From contig CAXXTQ010000001.1 in the NCBI GenBank assembly GCA_963665005.2, positions 992,001 to 1,056,000 of the forward strand: a stretch of 64,000 nucleotides of DNA, read 5' to 3'. The notes below the pieces were generated by a model, which did not search any database, had not been told where the DNA came from, and worked only from the letters and a program-made list of their open reading frames with translations. The stretch's first letter is position 1; the number at the start of each line of letters is the position of its first letter. Below are positions 8,006 through 17,549 of this stretch, piece after piece. This DNA comes from G963665005 sp963665005 (GTDB lineage Bacteria; Bacillota; Clostridia; Christensenellales; SZUA-584). The position numbers and the translations under genes are program-made.

Positions 8006-9952
8006 ATGAAGAAATACTATATTACAACGCCTATCTATTACCCGAGCGACAAGCTGCACATAGGGCACTCGTATACGACAGTTGCGGCGGACGCTCTTGC
8101 CCGCTTTAAAAGACAGACAGGATACGACGTCATGTTTTTAACGGGCACGGACGAGCACGGACAGAAGATAGAACGTGTCGCCAAAGCGGCGGGTAAGCAG
8201 CCGCTTGAGTATGTTGATACGATAGTCGAAAGTATAAGAGAGCTATGGAAACTACTCGAAATATCTAACGACGATTTTATTCGCACTACAGAGCCGCGTC
8301 ACGTTAAAACGGTACAGAAGATATTCAAAAAGCTCTACGACCAGGGCGATATATACAAGAGCGAGTATGAGGGCTGGTACTGCACGCCGTGCGAAGCGTT
8401 TTGGCTGGAAAGGCAGGTAAAGGACGGCAAATGCCCCGACTGCGGGCGTCCGGTTGAGATGACAAAAGAAGAAAGCTATTTCTTTAAACTCTCGAAATAC
8501 GCAGACAGGCTGATTGAGTATATAAAACAGAACGACGATTTTATACAGCCGCCGTCACGGCGCAATGAGATGCTCAACAACTTTTTGCTGCCCGGGCTAG
8601 AGGACTTGTGCGTTTCGCGCACATCGTTTAAATGGGGCGTGCCTGTGACATTCGACGAAGGGCATGTCGTATACGTCTGGGTAGACGCGCTTTCAAACTA
8701 TATATCGGCTCTCGGGTATATGTCGGAAGACGACTCCAAATTCAAAGAATATTGGCCGGCGGACGTACACCTTGTCGGAAAAGAAATAATACGCTTCCAT
8801 ACTATAATATGGCCTATTTTGTTGATGGCGCTTGATTTGCCGCTGCCAAAGCAGGTTTTCGGGCACGGCTGGCTGATGCTCGACGGCGGAAAGATGAGCA
8901 AAAGCAAAGGCAACGTTGTCGACCCGGTTAAACTCATAGAAAGATACGGCGTGGACGCTATACGCTATTTTCTGCTTCGCGAAGTGCCTTTCGGCGCGGA
9001 CGGGCTTTACTCCAGCGAATCGCTTTTGATACGGACTAACGCAGACCTCGCGAACGACCTTGGGAATTTAGTGTCGCGAACGTCCGCTATGATACTCAAA
9101 TACTTTGACGGCGTGACGCCGTGCGAATATGAGCCCACGGAGCATGACAAAGCGATAGAACAGCAGGGAGAATCTTTGCATACTGCGGTAGAGAACCATA
9201 TGAACGCTCTACGGCTTCCCGAGGCTCTGGCGGATATATGGAGCTATATCGGCGCGCTTAATAAATACATAGACCTGACTGAGCCGTGGATACTCGCAAG
9301 AGACGAAGCGAATAAAAAGACGCTCGCGAGCGTTATGTACCATCTTGCCGAAGGGCTTAGGATAGTGTCCGTTCTGCTAGTACCTTTTATCGGCGATACG
9401 GCAAAAAAAATACAAGATATTCTGGGTATAGAAGACGAGGCGCTCGTGTCATGGCAGAGTATAGAAAGCTTCGGCAAAAACGTATGCGGTCTTACAGTCA
9501 AAAAAACGCCGCCGCTTTTTCCGCGCATGGATGTTAAAAAAGAACTCGAAGAACTTGAAAAAATATCCGATAATAGAACTCTGAAAAAACAAAAAAAGAT
9601 GCCGGCGGCCGAAAAAAAAGAAATCGCGGGCGTTATAACATACGAAGATTTTATGAAAGTGGAGCTAAAGACGGGGCTTGTAAAAGAGGCGGAGGACATC
9701 GAAGGAAGCGACAAGCTTTTAAAGCTTCAGGTCGATGTCGGCGGGCAGACAAGGCAGCTTGTTGCCGGCATACGCAAATGGTACTCTGCGGCTGATATGG
9801 TCGGTAAGACAATTGTAGTTGTGGCTAACCTTAAACCGGCGAAATTGTTCGGCGTAAAAAGCGAAGGCATGCTGCTCGCCGCAGAGGCGGACGGAGAGCT
9901 CAGCCTTGTCACCACAGAAAAAAGCGTAAAAAGCGGCACGAGGCTGCAATAA
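8006..9952 (+). CDS. metG: methionine--tRNA ligase
   Basis: Charges tRNA(Met) with methionine in the cytoplasm. Seen: the class-I HIGH motif (HIGH at residues 18-21), a zinc knuckle with two Cys pairs (CTPC and CPDC), and KMSKS near residue 296. A C-terminal tRNA-binding domain of the EMAP/CsaA type starts around residue 545 (TYEDFMKVELKTGLV), so this is the long 648-residue form. An AGGAGAT before the ATG is the ribosome binding site. The stop (9950-9952) is immediately followed by the tatD ATG, and metG-tatD is a frequent Firmicute gene pair. Confidence 0.97.
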   Translation: MKKYYITTPIYYPSDKLHIGHSYTTVAADALARFKRQTGYDVMFLTGTDEHGQKIERVAKAAGKQPLEYVDTIVESIRELWKLLEISNDDFIRTTEPRHVKTVQKIFKKLYDQGDIYKSEYEGWYCTPCEAFWLERQVKDGKCPDCGRPVEMTKEESYFFKLSKYADRLIEYIKQNDDFIQPPSRRNEMLNNFLLPGLEDLCVSRTSFKWGVPVTFDEGHVVYVWVDALSNYISALGYMSEDDSKFKEYWPADVHLVGKEIIRFHTIIWPILLMALDLPLPKQVFGHGWLMLDGGKMSKSKGNVVDPVKLIERYGVDAIRYFLLREVPFGADGLYSSESLLIRTNADLANDLGNLVSRTSAMILKYFDGVTPCEYEPTEHDKAIEQQGESLHTAVENHMNALRLPEALADIWSYIGALNKYIDLTEPWILARDEANKKTLASVMYHLAEGLRIVSVLLVPFIGDTAKKIQDILGIEDEALVSWQSIESFGKNVCGLTVKKTPPLFPRMDVKKELEELEKISDNRTLKKQKKMPAAEKKEIAGVITYEDFMKVELKTGLVKEAEDIEGSDKLLKLQVDVGGQTRQLVAGIRKWYSAADMVGKTIVVVANLKPAKLFGVKSEGMLLAAEADGELSLVTTEKSVKSGTRLQ

Positions 9953-10714
9953 ATGCGCCTTTTTGATACGCACGTGCACCTGCTCGACGGGCGGTTCGAT
10001 AAAGACAGGCAGGAGCTTATAAAAACGCTGCCCGAGAGCGGCATGGTCGGCATGATAGAATGTGCTACCGACGAAAAGACAAGCATAAAAGCGGCGCAGC
10101 TCGCTAAAGATACAGAGTTCATTTATGCCGCTGTGGGCATACACCCGCACGTTGCGGCGAAGACTTCGGCGAATTATTTAAAGAACATAGAGGAGCTTGC
10201 CGCTCAGCCCAAAGTTATAGCTATAGGCGAGATAGGGCTTGATTACCACTATGATTTTTCTCCGCGCGATATACAAAAAAAGGTTTTTGAAGAGCAGCTT
10301 ATTTTAGCCAAAAAGCTTGGGTTTCCCGTTGCTCTGCACATGCGCGAAAGCACGCAGGATATGATGAGCATACTAAAAGAACACAAAGGGCTAAAAGGCG
10401 TTATGCATTGTTTTTCGGGCAGCGCCGAGACGGCAGAACAATGCGTTAAGCTTGGGCTCTGCGTTTCTTTTACGGGAACTGTCACGTTCAAGAACGCAAA
10501 GAAAACGATAGACGCGGCGGCGGCTGTTCCGCTCGGCTCTCTTATGGCAGAGACCGACTGCCCTTATCTTTCGCCCGAGCCGATAAGGGGAAAAAGAAAC
10601 AATCCCGCTAACGTGCGGTACGTTCTCGAAAAACTGGCCGAAATAAAAGGCGTTAGTTTTCAGGAGATGTGCGAAGCAAACATACAAAACGCGAAGGAAC
10701 TATATAATATCTGA
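9953..10714 (+). CDS. TatD family hydrolase (metal-dependent DNase)
   Basis: TIM-barrel metallohydrolase; studied members have 3'-5' exonuclease or DNase activity. Metal-ligand motifs seen: DTHVHL (HxH), GEIGLDYHYD, ALHMRES, MHCFSGS and ETDCPYLSP. 253 residues is normal. It begins directly after the metG stop and shares one base with the downstream radical-SAM gene (TGATG), so the three genes form one operon. Confidence 0.94.
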   Translation: MRLFDTHVHLLDGRFDKDRQELIKTLPESGMVGMIECATDEKTSIKAAQLAKDTEFIYAAVGIHPHVAAKTSANYLKNIEELAAQPKVIAIGEIGLDYHYDFSPRDIQKKVFEEQLILAKKLGFPVALHMRESTQDMMSILKEHKGLKGVMHCFSGSAETAEQCVKLGLCVSFTGTVTFKNAKKTIDAAAAVPLGSLMAETDCPYLSPEPIRGKRNNPANVRYVLEKLAEIKGVSFQEMCEANIQNAKELYNI

Positions 10715-11304
10715 TGAATACATACATTTACGAACTAAAGGGAGCGACATATATCAATCTTACAAACCGGTGCACAAACAACTGTGATTTTTGTTTAAGA
10801 AACACGCGCGACGGAGTAGCCGGATATGACCTAAAGCTTGATAAAGAACCGACCGCGGACGATGTCATACAAGAGCTGAAAAAGAAAGAGAATTTGGGCG
10901 AGGTAATTTTCTGCGGCCTTGGAGAGCCTACCATGCGGCTAGACATTTTGCTCGAGGTTGCAAAGTATCTAAAAAGCCGCAATGCGCATGTGCGTATAAA
11001 CACCAATGGCCAGGGCAGCGCTTACGCTAAAAAAGACATTTCGAAAAGTTTTAAAGGGCTTATTGACACTGTGTCTATAAGCCTTAACGCGCAAAATGCC
11101 GAGGAATACCAAAAAATCTGTCATAGCGTTTATGGTACAAAGGCGTATGAGCACATGCTCGAGTTCGCAAAGTGCTGCAAAGATCAGGGTATAAAAACTG
11201 TGCTTTCGGTTGTTGATATATTGGGCGAAAAAAAGATAAAAGAGTGCAGAGAAATTGCCCGAAAGACAGGCGCAGATTTTCGAGTCAGAAAATATGTGGA
11301 GTAA
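10714..11304 (+). CDS. TatD-linked radical SAM protein
   Basis: Small radical-SAM enzyme with the iron-sulfur binding pattern Cx3Cx2C (C20, C24, C27 in RCTNNCDFC) and the GEPTMR motif after it. It belongs to a family repeatedly found next to or fused with TatD; its reaction is not established. 196 residues, without the C-terminal cluster domain of anaerobic activases. It overlaps tatD by one base. Together with metG and tatD it forms an operon, which suggests a nucleic-acid related role, but that is inference. Confidence 0.86.
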   Translation: MNTYIYELKGATYINLTNRCTNNCDFCLRNTRDGVAGYDLKLDKEPTADDVIQELKKKENLGEVIFCGLGEPTMRLDILLEVAKYLKSRNAHVRINTNGQGSAYAKKDISKSFKGLIDTVSISLNAQNAEEYQKICHSVYGTKAYEHMLEFAKCCKDQGIKTVLSVVDILGEKKIKECREIARKTGADFRVRKYVE

Positions 11305-11384
11305 AAAAGCGCACCAAAAGACAATTTCGCACCAAAAATTTGAAAATATAACACAATCGTAACATATTTAACCCTTTTGAAGTA

Positions 11385-11414
11385 TTGACGCCCATATGTT
11401 GTATATATTATAAT
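11385..11414 (+). promoter_or_regulatory. promoter of the nrdD-nrdG operon
   Basis: TTGACG at 11385-11390, 18-base spacer, TATAAT at 11409-11414, then a roughly 160-base untranslated leader to the nrdD start. The leader holds an imperfect dyad ACAACA...TGTTGT (about 11422-11445). No clean NrdR box is seen. Confidence 0.68.
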
Positions 11415-11578
11415 GTCTATACACAACAGTTTGGGTTTTGTTGTATCTGTGACTTTTATTTGCAATTCGTTTATATAGATAGAAAAATAGATTTTTCGAA
11501 GAAGTAAAATTGGCTTACAGTTTTTGAGGCACATCAAAAATATAATATAAAAAAAGTTAAAGGGTAAAGGGGGGTCTT

Positions 11579-13666
11579 ATGTTTACAGTAATTCTCAAAA
11601 GAAGCGGGCAAAAAGAAACATTCCAGCCTGAAAAAATTACCGAAGCAATTTTCAAAGCCGCAAAAGCAGTAGGTGGGGACGACATTAAAAGAGCCGAGCA
11701 GTTAACCGCTCAGGTTGTCGATATGGCGCGTATTAAATACGGCGACAGGTGTCCCGAGGTTGAGGGGCTTCAGGATATTGTCGAGCGCGTGCTCATTAAG
11801 AACGGACATGCCAAAACGGCAAAGGCATATATTTTATACCGTGAAAAGAGAAAAAGCGCAAGAGAAGCAAACGCACTTATAGGCGCTACTATAGATATGT
11901 TCTCGGGCTATCTTTCGGACAGCGACTGGAGCATAAAAGAAAATGCGAATACTCAAAAAAGCGTAAACGGGCTTAACAATTATATACGCGAAGCATTTAC
12001 AAAAAAATACTGGCTGCATGAGATCTATCCCGAAGAGGTTCGCGAAGCGCATCTTTCGGGCGACTGCCACATACATGATTTAGGTTTTTTCGGGCCGTAC
12101 TGCGCCGGATGGGATTTGCGCCAGCTTTTAACGCAGGGTTTTGGCGGAATACCCGGAAAAGTTGAAAGCAAACCGGCAAAACATATGCGCTCTTTTTTGG
12201 GGCAGATAGTAAACTCTACGTTTACAACACAGGGCGAAACGGCAGGCGCTCAAGCATGGTCTAGTTTTGATACATACTGCGCGCCTTTTATAAGGCAAGA
12301 TAAAATGGATTTCGAACAGGTAAAACAGTGCCTTCAGGAATTTATATTTAACATTAACGTCCCGACCAGAGTCGGTTTCCAGTGCCCGTTCTCTAACCTG
12401 ACTTTTGATATCAAAGTTCCGTCTACTCTAAAAGACCACCCTGTGATTATTGGCGGAGAACATCAGGAAACAAAGTACGGCGATTATCAAGAAGAGATGG
12501 ATTTGTTCAATCTGGCATTTTGCGAAGTTATGCTTGCCGGCGATGCTAAAGGCAGGGTTTTTACATTCCCTATACCGACGATAAACATAACTAAAGATTT
12601 TGAGTGGGACAGCCCGGTTGTCGATAAGTTTATGGAGATAACTTGCAAATACGGAATTCCTTATTTCGCGAACTATGTCAATTCGGATTTGTCTCCCGAA
12701 GATGCCGTTTCAATGTGCTGCCGACTGCGGATCGATGTTACCGAGCTCAGAAAAAGAGGCGGCGGATTGTTTGGATCGAATCCGCTTACCGGGTCTATAG
12801 GTGTTTTCACGATAAACCTTCCGAGAATAGGATACCTTTCGCGCACAAAGGATGAGTTTTTTGCGCATATTAAAAGGGTGGCGGAAATAGGTAAGACTTC
12901 GCTTGAAATAAAGCGCAAGATAATAGAGCACCAGACGGAAAAAGGTTTATACCCTTATTCGGCGGTATATTTAAAAGACGTAAAAAAACGTTTCGGGCAA
13001 TACTGGTACAACCATTTTAATACCATAGGTATAATAGGAATGCACGAGGCGCTTGTAAACTATATGGGCAAAGGCGTAGAAACTCCTGAGGGCAATGAGT
13101 TCGCCGTTGAGATAATGGAATACCTGCGCCAGCTCATGCAGGAATTCCAGAAAGAAACGGGGCAGTTTTATAACCTTGAGGCAACTCCTGCCGAAGGCAC
13201 AAGCTATAGGCTGGCTAAGCTTGATAAAGACAGGTATCAGGATATAATTTCTTCGGGTAAGAATGTACATTATTATACAAACTCGTCTCAGCTTCCTGTC
13301 GAGTTTACAGACGACATGATGGAGATGATAGAGCTTCAGGACGAGCTTCAGTCACTTTATACGGGCGGAACGGTACAGCATTTGTATCTCGGCGAGAAGA
13401 TAGAAGATATTGAGACAGCAAAGCGTATAATACAAAAGATATTCACTAAATACAAAATGCCGTACATATCGATCACACCGACATTCAGTGTCTGCGACGA
13501 GCACGGGTATATCTCGGGCGAACAGTATACCTGCCCCGAATGCGGCGCAGAGACAGAAGTATGGAGCAGGGTCGTAGGATATCTGCGTCCTGTACAGAAC
13601 TATAATAAAGGCAAGAAAGAAGAATACGGCGAAAGAGTCAAGTTCGTAATTACTGAGGCAATATAA
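11579..13666 (+). CDS. nrdD: anaerobic ribonucleoside-triphosphate reductase
   Basis: Glycyl-radical class III ribonucleotide reductase, making dNTPs without oxygen. Seen: an N-terminal ATP-cone of about 90 residues for allosteric control (begins MFTVILKRSGQKETF), the catalytic barrel, a Cys-rich zinc site (VCDEHGY and CPECGAE), and the glycyl-radical motif RVVGYLRP with the radical Gly at residue 667. 695 residues is typical. A GGGG-rich ribosome binding site precedes the ATG. The activase gene follows four bases later. Consistent with an anaerobe. Confidence 0.96.
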   Translation: MFTVILKRSGQKETFQPEKITEAIFKAAKAVGGDDIKRAEQLTAQVVDMARIKYGDRCPEVEGLQDIVERVLIKNGHAKTAKAYILYREKRKSAREANALIGATIDMFSGYLSDSDWSIKENANTQKSVNGLNNYIREAFTKKYWLHEIYPEEVREAHLSGDCHIHDLGFFGPYCAGWDLRQLLTQGFGGIPGKVESKPAKHMRSFLGQIVNSTFTTQGETAGAQAWSSFDTYCAPFIRQDKMDFEQVKQCLQEFIFNINVPTRVGFQCPFSNLTFDIKVPSTLKDHPVIIGGEHQETKYGDYQEEMDLFNLAFCEVMLAGDAKGRVFTFPIPTINITKDFEWDSPVVDKFMEITCKYGIPYFANYVNSDLSPEDAVSMCCRLRIDVTELRKRGGGLFGSNPLTGSIGVFTINLPRIGYLSRTKDEFFAHIKRVAEIGKTSLEIKRKIIEHQTEKGLYPYSAVYLKDVKKRFGQYWYNHFNTIGIIGMHEALVNYMGKGVETPEGNEFAVEIMEYLRQLMQEFQKETGQFYNLEATPAEGTSYRLAKLDKDRYQDIISSGKNVHYYTNSSQLPVEFTDDMMEMIELQDELQSLYTGGTVQHLYLGEKIEDIETAKRIIQKIFTKYKMPYISITPTFSVCDEHGYISGEQYTCPECGAETEVWSRVVGYLRPVQNYNKGKKEEYGERVKFVITEAI

Positions 13667-13669
13667 AAT

Positions 13670-14338
13670 ATGCGCATATCCGGAATAGTTAAGAATTCAT
13701 TTATCGATTATCCGGGGTATATTGCGGCTGTCGTTTTTGTCCCCGGATGCAATATGGATTGCTGGTATTGCCATAACAAGCAGCTTTGGCAGAGCGAAAA
13801 CATTATTGACAACAGCGAGATAGAAGATTTTTTGCAAAAGCGAAAAGGTTTTATCGATGGCGTTGTTATATCGGGCGGAGAGCCTACGTTACAAAGCGAT
13901 TTGGGACGGTTTATTAAGCAGGTAAAAGATATGGGGTATAAAGTCAAGCTTGATACAAACGGCCTTAAACCGAATGTTATTTCAGATGTTCTTCCAAGCA
14001 TAGATTATATAGCGATGGATTTAAAGGCACCGCCGGGGCAGCTGTCCCGTGTGGTGTCTTTGGATTTGGACGAATCGCTGATATGGCAGAGCGCTAAGCT
14101 TATAATGAATTCTGATATAGATTATGAGTTTAGGACAACTTATATGCCGCTTTTGGATACGCAGGATATTCTGGGCATTGTAAAGCGCATAAAAGGGGCG
14201 CGAAAATATACTCTTCAGCAATACCGCAAGACGGATAATATGGCGATAAGCCCCGAGCCGCACAGCGCGCAGAAAATAAAAGAAGCCGCAATAGCGGCTA
14301 ATAAATATATTAAAAATGTCGTTGTGAGGGGAATCTGA
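13670..14338 (+). CDS. nrdG: anaerobic ribonucleoside-triphosphate reductase activating protein
   Basis: Radical-SAM activase that installs the glycyl radical on NrdD. Seen: Cx3Cx2C cluster motif (C27, C31, C34 in CNMDCWYC), a SAM-binding SGGEPTL and a downstream LDTNG. 222 residues with these features matches the longer NrdG2 subtype (about 190-240 aa) rather than the short E. coli type. It lies three bases after nrdD in the same operon. Confidence 0.93.
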   Translation: MRISGIVKNSFIDYPGYIAAVVFVPGCNMDCWYCHNKQLWQSENIIDNSEIEDFLQKRKGFIDGVVISGGEPTLQSDLGRFIKQVKDMGYKVKLDTNGLKPNVISDVLPSIDYIAMDLKAPPGQLSRVVSLDLDESLIWQSAKLIMNSDIDYEFRTTYMPLLDTQDILGIVKRIKGARKYTLQQYRKTDNMAISPEPHSAQKIKEAAIAANKYIKNVVVRGI

Positions 14339-14342
14339 TAAG

Positions 14343-14678
14343 CTATTCGCCCGTGTTTTGTTCGTCCGCGCTTTGTTCCATATATGAGTCTACTTTATCA
14401 ATAGCTTTGTCGACTAACGGTATATTCCACAAGCCGTATGCCGTGCCCGCAACAACAACAGCCAGTGCTATAAGCGCAATGACTTTGATAAAACCCGGAA
14501 CAAGTTTCCAGATAATACCGAAGCCAATAAAGAAAATTATCACCGCGCCTACTATTATTACCCAGCCCGGAAGCATTCGGGCATAACCTTCTACGTCTAA
14601 ATTCTCTAAAGGTGCGCAGGCGGCGAGCATGCTTATTGCAAAAAGCACTATTAAAATTATCAGAAAAAACTTTTTCAT
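14343..14678 (-). CDS. small predicted lipoprotein with membrane segments, unknown function
   Basis: 111 residues. Seen: a signal peptide ending in a lipobox (SMLAAC, Cys at about residue 21), then two hydrophobic segments (about 40-60 and 65-88), and a polar acidic tail. No domain is recognised. It is convergent with nrdG and divergent from ribokinase, so it is a single-gene unit. AAGGA precedes the ATG, and a promoter is visible upstream. Confidence 0.72.
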   Translation of the reverse strand: MKKFFLIILIVLFAISMLAACAPLENLDVEGYARMLPGWVIIVGAVIIFFIGFGIIWKLVPGFIKVIALIALAVVVAGTAYGLWNIPLVDKAIDKVDSYMEQSADEQNTGE

Positions 14679-14707
14679 AAACGATTCCTTGCTGTTGTAA
14701 TAAAGCT

Positions 14708-14736
14708 ATTATAATTGACAAACCGCAAATAGTAAA
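14708..14736 (-). promoter_or_regulatory. putative promoter of the small lipoprotein gene
   Basis: On the minus strand: TTTACT (14736-14731), 17-base spacer, TATAAT (14713-14708), about 30 bases upstream of the start. Confidence 0.5.
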
Positions 14737-14872
14737 GCGCGTTTTTTGCGCCACATATATTGATTATACGTAAAAAACAGTATAATAATACCCGGCTTTG
14801 CCGTCAAAAACAATGGACAATGCGCAAGTAAAATTGTATGATATTTTTAAGATAAAGATTTGGAGGAGTGTT

Positions 14873-15787
14873 ATGTCTAATAAAGTAACTGTATTCGGAA
14901 GTTTTGCGCTTGATTTGGCGTCAAGAGCAGGGCACCTGCCAAAACCGGCCGAAACTGTCATAGGCAGTTCTTTTGAAATGGGGCCGGGAGGCAAAGGTTC
15001 TAACCAGGGCGTCGCGGCACACCGCGCGGGAGCAAATCTTTGCATGATTACAAAAATAGGCGATGATGTTTTCGGCAAAGTTGCGCTGGATTTTTATAAA
15101 TCAGAGGGCATGAATACCGATTTTATATTTATTGATAAGCAAAAAGAAACGGGCACGGCGCTTATTATGGTAGACGAAAACTCGGGGCAAAACCAGATAT
15201 TGGTTGTACCGGGCGCCTGCGCAAACCTTACGGACGAAGACTTAGAAAAAGCAAGGCCGGCAATAGAAAGCTCTAAGATAATACTTCTTCAGCTAGAGGT
15301 GAATCTTGAAGCCAATTGGAAAGCCATTGACATGGCAAGCAAAAGCGGTGTGCGCGTTGTGCTAAACACTGCGCCGGCAAGGACCGTTCCAGACGAGATA
15401 CTCGCAAAGGTTGATATATTAACGCCAAACGAAGTCGAAGCTTCGGTGCTTTCCGGCGTTGAAGTTATCACCCCCGATGATGCAAAACGTGCGGCAGACG
15501 TTCTTCAGGCAAAAGGAGTTAATGAGATAATTATAACGCTTGGTAAGCAGGGCGCTTTTGTAAGAAGCGAAAACCGCGATGTAGTTATACCAAGAAGAGT
15601 CGTGACCGCCGTTGATACAACGGGCGCGGGCGATGCTTTTAACGGCGCATTTGTAACGGCGCTTGCCGAGGGGATGGATACCATAGCGGCGGCAGAGTTC
15701 GCTAACGCAGCCGGCGCTTTATCGGTAACAAAGATAGGCACAGCACGTGCGATGCCTTACAGAAAAGATATTGATGCTTTTTTATAG
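14873..15787 (+). CDS. rbsK: ribokinase (PfkB family)
   Basis: Phosphorylates D-ribose to ribose-5-phosphate. Seen: the N-terminal GPGGKGSNQGVAAHRAGA glycine-rich motif and the C-terminal PfkB signature DTTGAGDAFNGAF with the catalytic Asp. 304 residues is normal. The ATG at 14873 has GGAGGAG about 6 bases before it, so an upstream in-frame extension is not used. No ribose transporter or rbsD is next to it. Other PfkB sugars cannot be excluded, but the motifs fit ribokinase best. Confidence 0.88.
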   Translation: MSNKVTVFGSFALDLASRAGHLPKPAETVIGSSFEMGPGGKGSNQGVAAHRAGANLCMITKIGDDVFGKVALDFYKSEGMNTDFIFIDKQKETGTALIMVDENSGQNQILVVPGACANLTDEDLEKARPAIESSKIILLQLEVNLEANWKAIDMASKSGVRVVLNTAPARTVPDEILAKVDILTPNEVEASVLSGVEVITPDDAKRAADVLQAKGVNEIIITLGKQGAFVRSENRDVVIPRRVVTAVDTTGAGDAFNGAFVTALAEGMDTIAAAEFANAAGALSVTKIGTARAMPYRKDIDAFL

Positions 15788-15867
15788 GCAAAAAATCCCC
15801 AAAGGTAAACAATTAGAGCCTTTCAAATTGCATTGGCTGATGTTATTATATCAAGGGAGGATTATCA

Positions 15868-16722
15868 ATGATATTAGCTAATCAATTCAGCGATTACCGT
15901 GTGCTCGATACGGGCGACGGGCAAAAGCTTGAAGATATCGGCGGCATTGTGCTCCAAAGGCCCGATCCGCAGGTTATTTGGGACAAATCAAATCCCAAGC
16001 TTTGGCAGCCGCATGCGGTATACGAGCGCAGCAGCAGCGGAGGCGGAAGTTGGCGTTTTATTAAAAATGTTCCCGAAAGATGGAGCATTAACTATAAAGA
16101 TCTAAAATTTTATGTACGGCCGACGGGGTTTAAGCATATAGGCGTTTTTCCCGAACAGTCGGCAAATTGGGATTATATTATAAGCAGTATAAAACAAAGC
16201 GGGCGGCATATAAACGTGCTTAACCTGTTCGCATATACCGGCGGAGCTACTCTTGCGGCGCTGAGCGCAGGGGCAAGCGTTGTGCATGTGGACGCCGCTA
16301 AAAGCATGAACGAATGGGCAAAGCAGAACGCAGAGCTAAGTTCTCTTGGCGGCGGCGATATGCGCTATATAGCGGACGATTGCCATAAATTCGTGCAAAG
16401 AGAAGCGCGCAGAGGAAATTTTTATGACGCCATAATTATGGACCCTCCGTCTTACGGGAGGGGCGGCGGCAAGGTTTGGAAGATAGAGCAAAACCTTTTC
16501 GGGCTTATAAAAGACTGCGTTAAAATTCTTTCTGATAAACCGTTGTTTTTTATAATCAACTCGTATACTACGGGGCTTTCTGATATAGTCACGAAAAACA
16601 TGCTTGAGATAAGCATTTGCGGTAAATATGGCGGCAAGGTAGAATCGGGAACGCTCGTACTGCCTCAGGAGAACTCACAAGTTTTACTCCCTTGCGGGAC
16701 TACGGCAAGATGGCACGCTTGA
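15868..16722 (+). CDS. class I SAM-dependent methyltransferase (RlmI/RlmK-like)
   Basis: Methyltransferase related to the catalytic half of 23S rRNA cytosine-C5 methyltransferases. Seen: SAM motif NLFAYTGGATLAAL, acidic ribose-binding VHVDAAK and the catalytic-site motif DPPSYGRG. It lacks an N-terminal PUA domain (284 residues), so the RNA target is uncertain. GGGAGG is about 8 bases before the ATG. Its end overlaps the following pseudouridine synthase, indicating a two-gene RNA-modification unit. Confidence 0.85.
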   Translation: MILANQFSDYRVLDTGDGQKLEDIGGIVLQRPDPQVIWDKSNPKLWQPHAVYERSSSGGGSWRFIKNVPERWSINYKDLKFYVRPTGFKHIGVFPEQSANWDYIISSIKQSGRHINVLNLFAYTGGATLAALSAGASVVHVDAAKSMNEWAKQNAELSSLGGGDMRYIADDCHKFVQREARRGNFYDAIIMDPPSYGRGGGKVWKIEQNLFGLIKDCVKILSDKPLFFIINSYTTGLSDIVTKNMLEISICGKYGGKVESGTLVLPQENSQVLLPCGTTARWHA

Positions 16723-17387
16723 ATATACTTTACGAAGACAACCACCTTTTAGTGGTGGAAAAGCCTTACGGTATTCCTTCGCAGGCGGACAGCTCTGGCG
16801 ATGATGATATGCAGACGCTTTGCAAGGTGTATATAAAACAAAAGTATAACAAGCCGGGCGATGTTTACTTAGGAATAGTGCACAGGCTTGACAGGCCGAC
16901 GAGAGGCGTTATGGTTTTCGCGCGGACGAGCAAGGCCGCGGCAAGGCTGACTGCGCAGATAAGCTCGGGCGAATTCGCTAAAACGTATTTAGCCGTGCTT
17001 ACAAAAAAGCCGAAAGACGATAACGGCGTGCTCGAAGATTACCTCATAAAAGACAGCGAAACGCGTATAGCGAAAATCGCCCATGAAAACACGCCGGGCG
17101 CGAAACAGGCGAAACTTGCATATGAAGTGCTTGATAATAAAGACGGGCTTTGTCTCGTGAAAGTAAAGATTTTTACAGGAAGGTTTCATCAGATACGCGC
17201 ACAGTTCGCGAACATTGGCTGCTCTGTGTACGGCGATATGAAATACGGCAAACGCGATATAAAAGATAAACTCGCGCTGTTCGCCGCGCAGGTAAGCCTT
17301 AACCACCCGACAAAAGGGGAGAGGATGACTTTTCGGCTTTCGCCAGGCCATTTTCCGTTTGATAAGTTTGGCGCAATTTTCTTTTGA
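16710..17387 (+). CDS. RluA-family pseudouridine synthase
   Basis: Isomerises uridine to pseudouridine in rRNA or tRNA. Seen: the catalytic motif HRLDRPTRGVMVF with the nucleophilic Asp, the KTYLAVL segment, and the C-terminal GRFHQIRAQFANIG. No S4 domain, hence a compact form of 225 residues. The ATG at 16710 overlaps the 3' end of the upstream methyltransferase; an in-frame TTG at 16692 is the alternative start. The target base cannot be assigned. Confidence 0.9.
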   Translation: MARLNILYEDNHLLVVEKPYGIPSQADSSGDDDMQTLCKVYIKQKYNKPGDVYLGIVHRLDRPTRGVMVFARTSKAAARLTAQISSGEFAKTYLAVLTKKPKDDNGVLEDYLIKDSETRIAKIAHENTPGAKQAKLAYEVLDNKDGLCLVKVKIFTGRFHQIRAQFANIGCSVYGDMKYGKRDIKDKLALFAAQVSLNHPTKGERMTFRLSPGHFPFDKFGAIFF

Positions 17388-17405
17388 TATTATGTCTTAT
17401 TATTA

Positions 17406-17426
17406 GAAAGGCTCCCGGGGCTTTTT
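17406..17426 (+). terminator. weak terminator-like hairpin
   Basis: AAAGGCTC...GGGGCTTT with two wobble pairs followed by a T-rich run, just after the pseudouridine synthase gene. Stem quality is modest. Confidence 0.35.
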
Positions 17427-17549
17427 TTCAATTGCCTTGCGAAAGATGACGAGCTTCTCTCCGAGCGGATTAAAACATTATCGTCAATGCTCAAATAAAT
17501 GAACTATTAAAACAGCGGAATGCGAAAAGCTCCCGGACAACAAAATCCC

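Noticed and set aside
11385..11445. NrdR box upstream of nrdD
   Set aside because: AT-rich dyads are present but none fits the ACAC-N8-GTGT pattern well enough.
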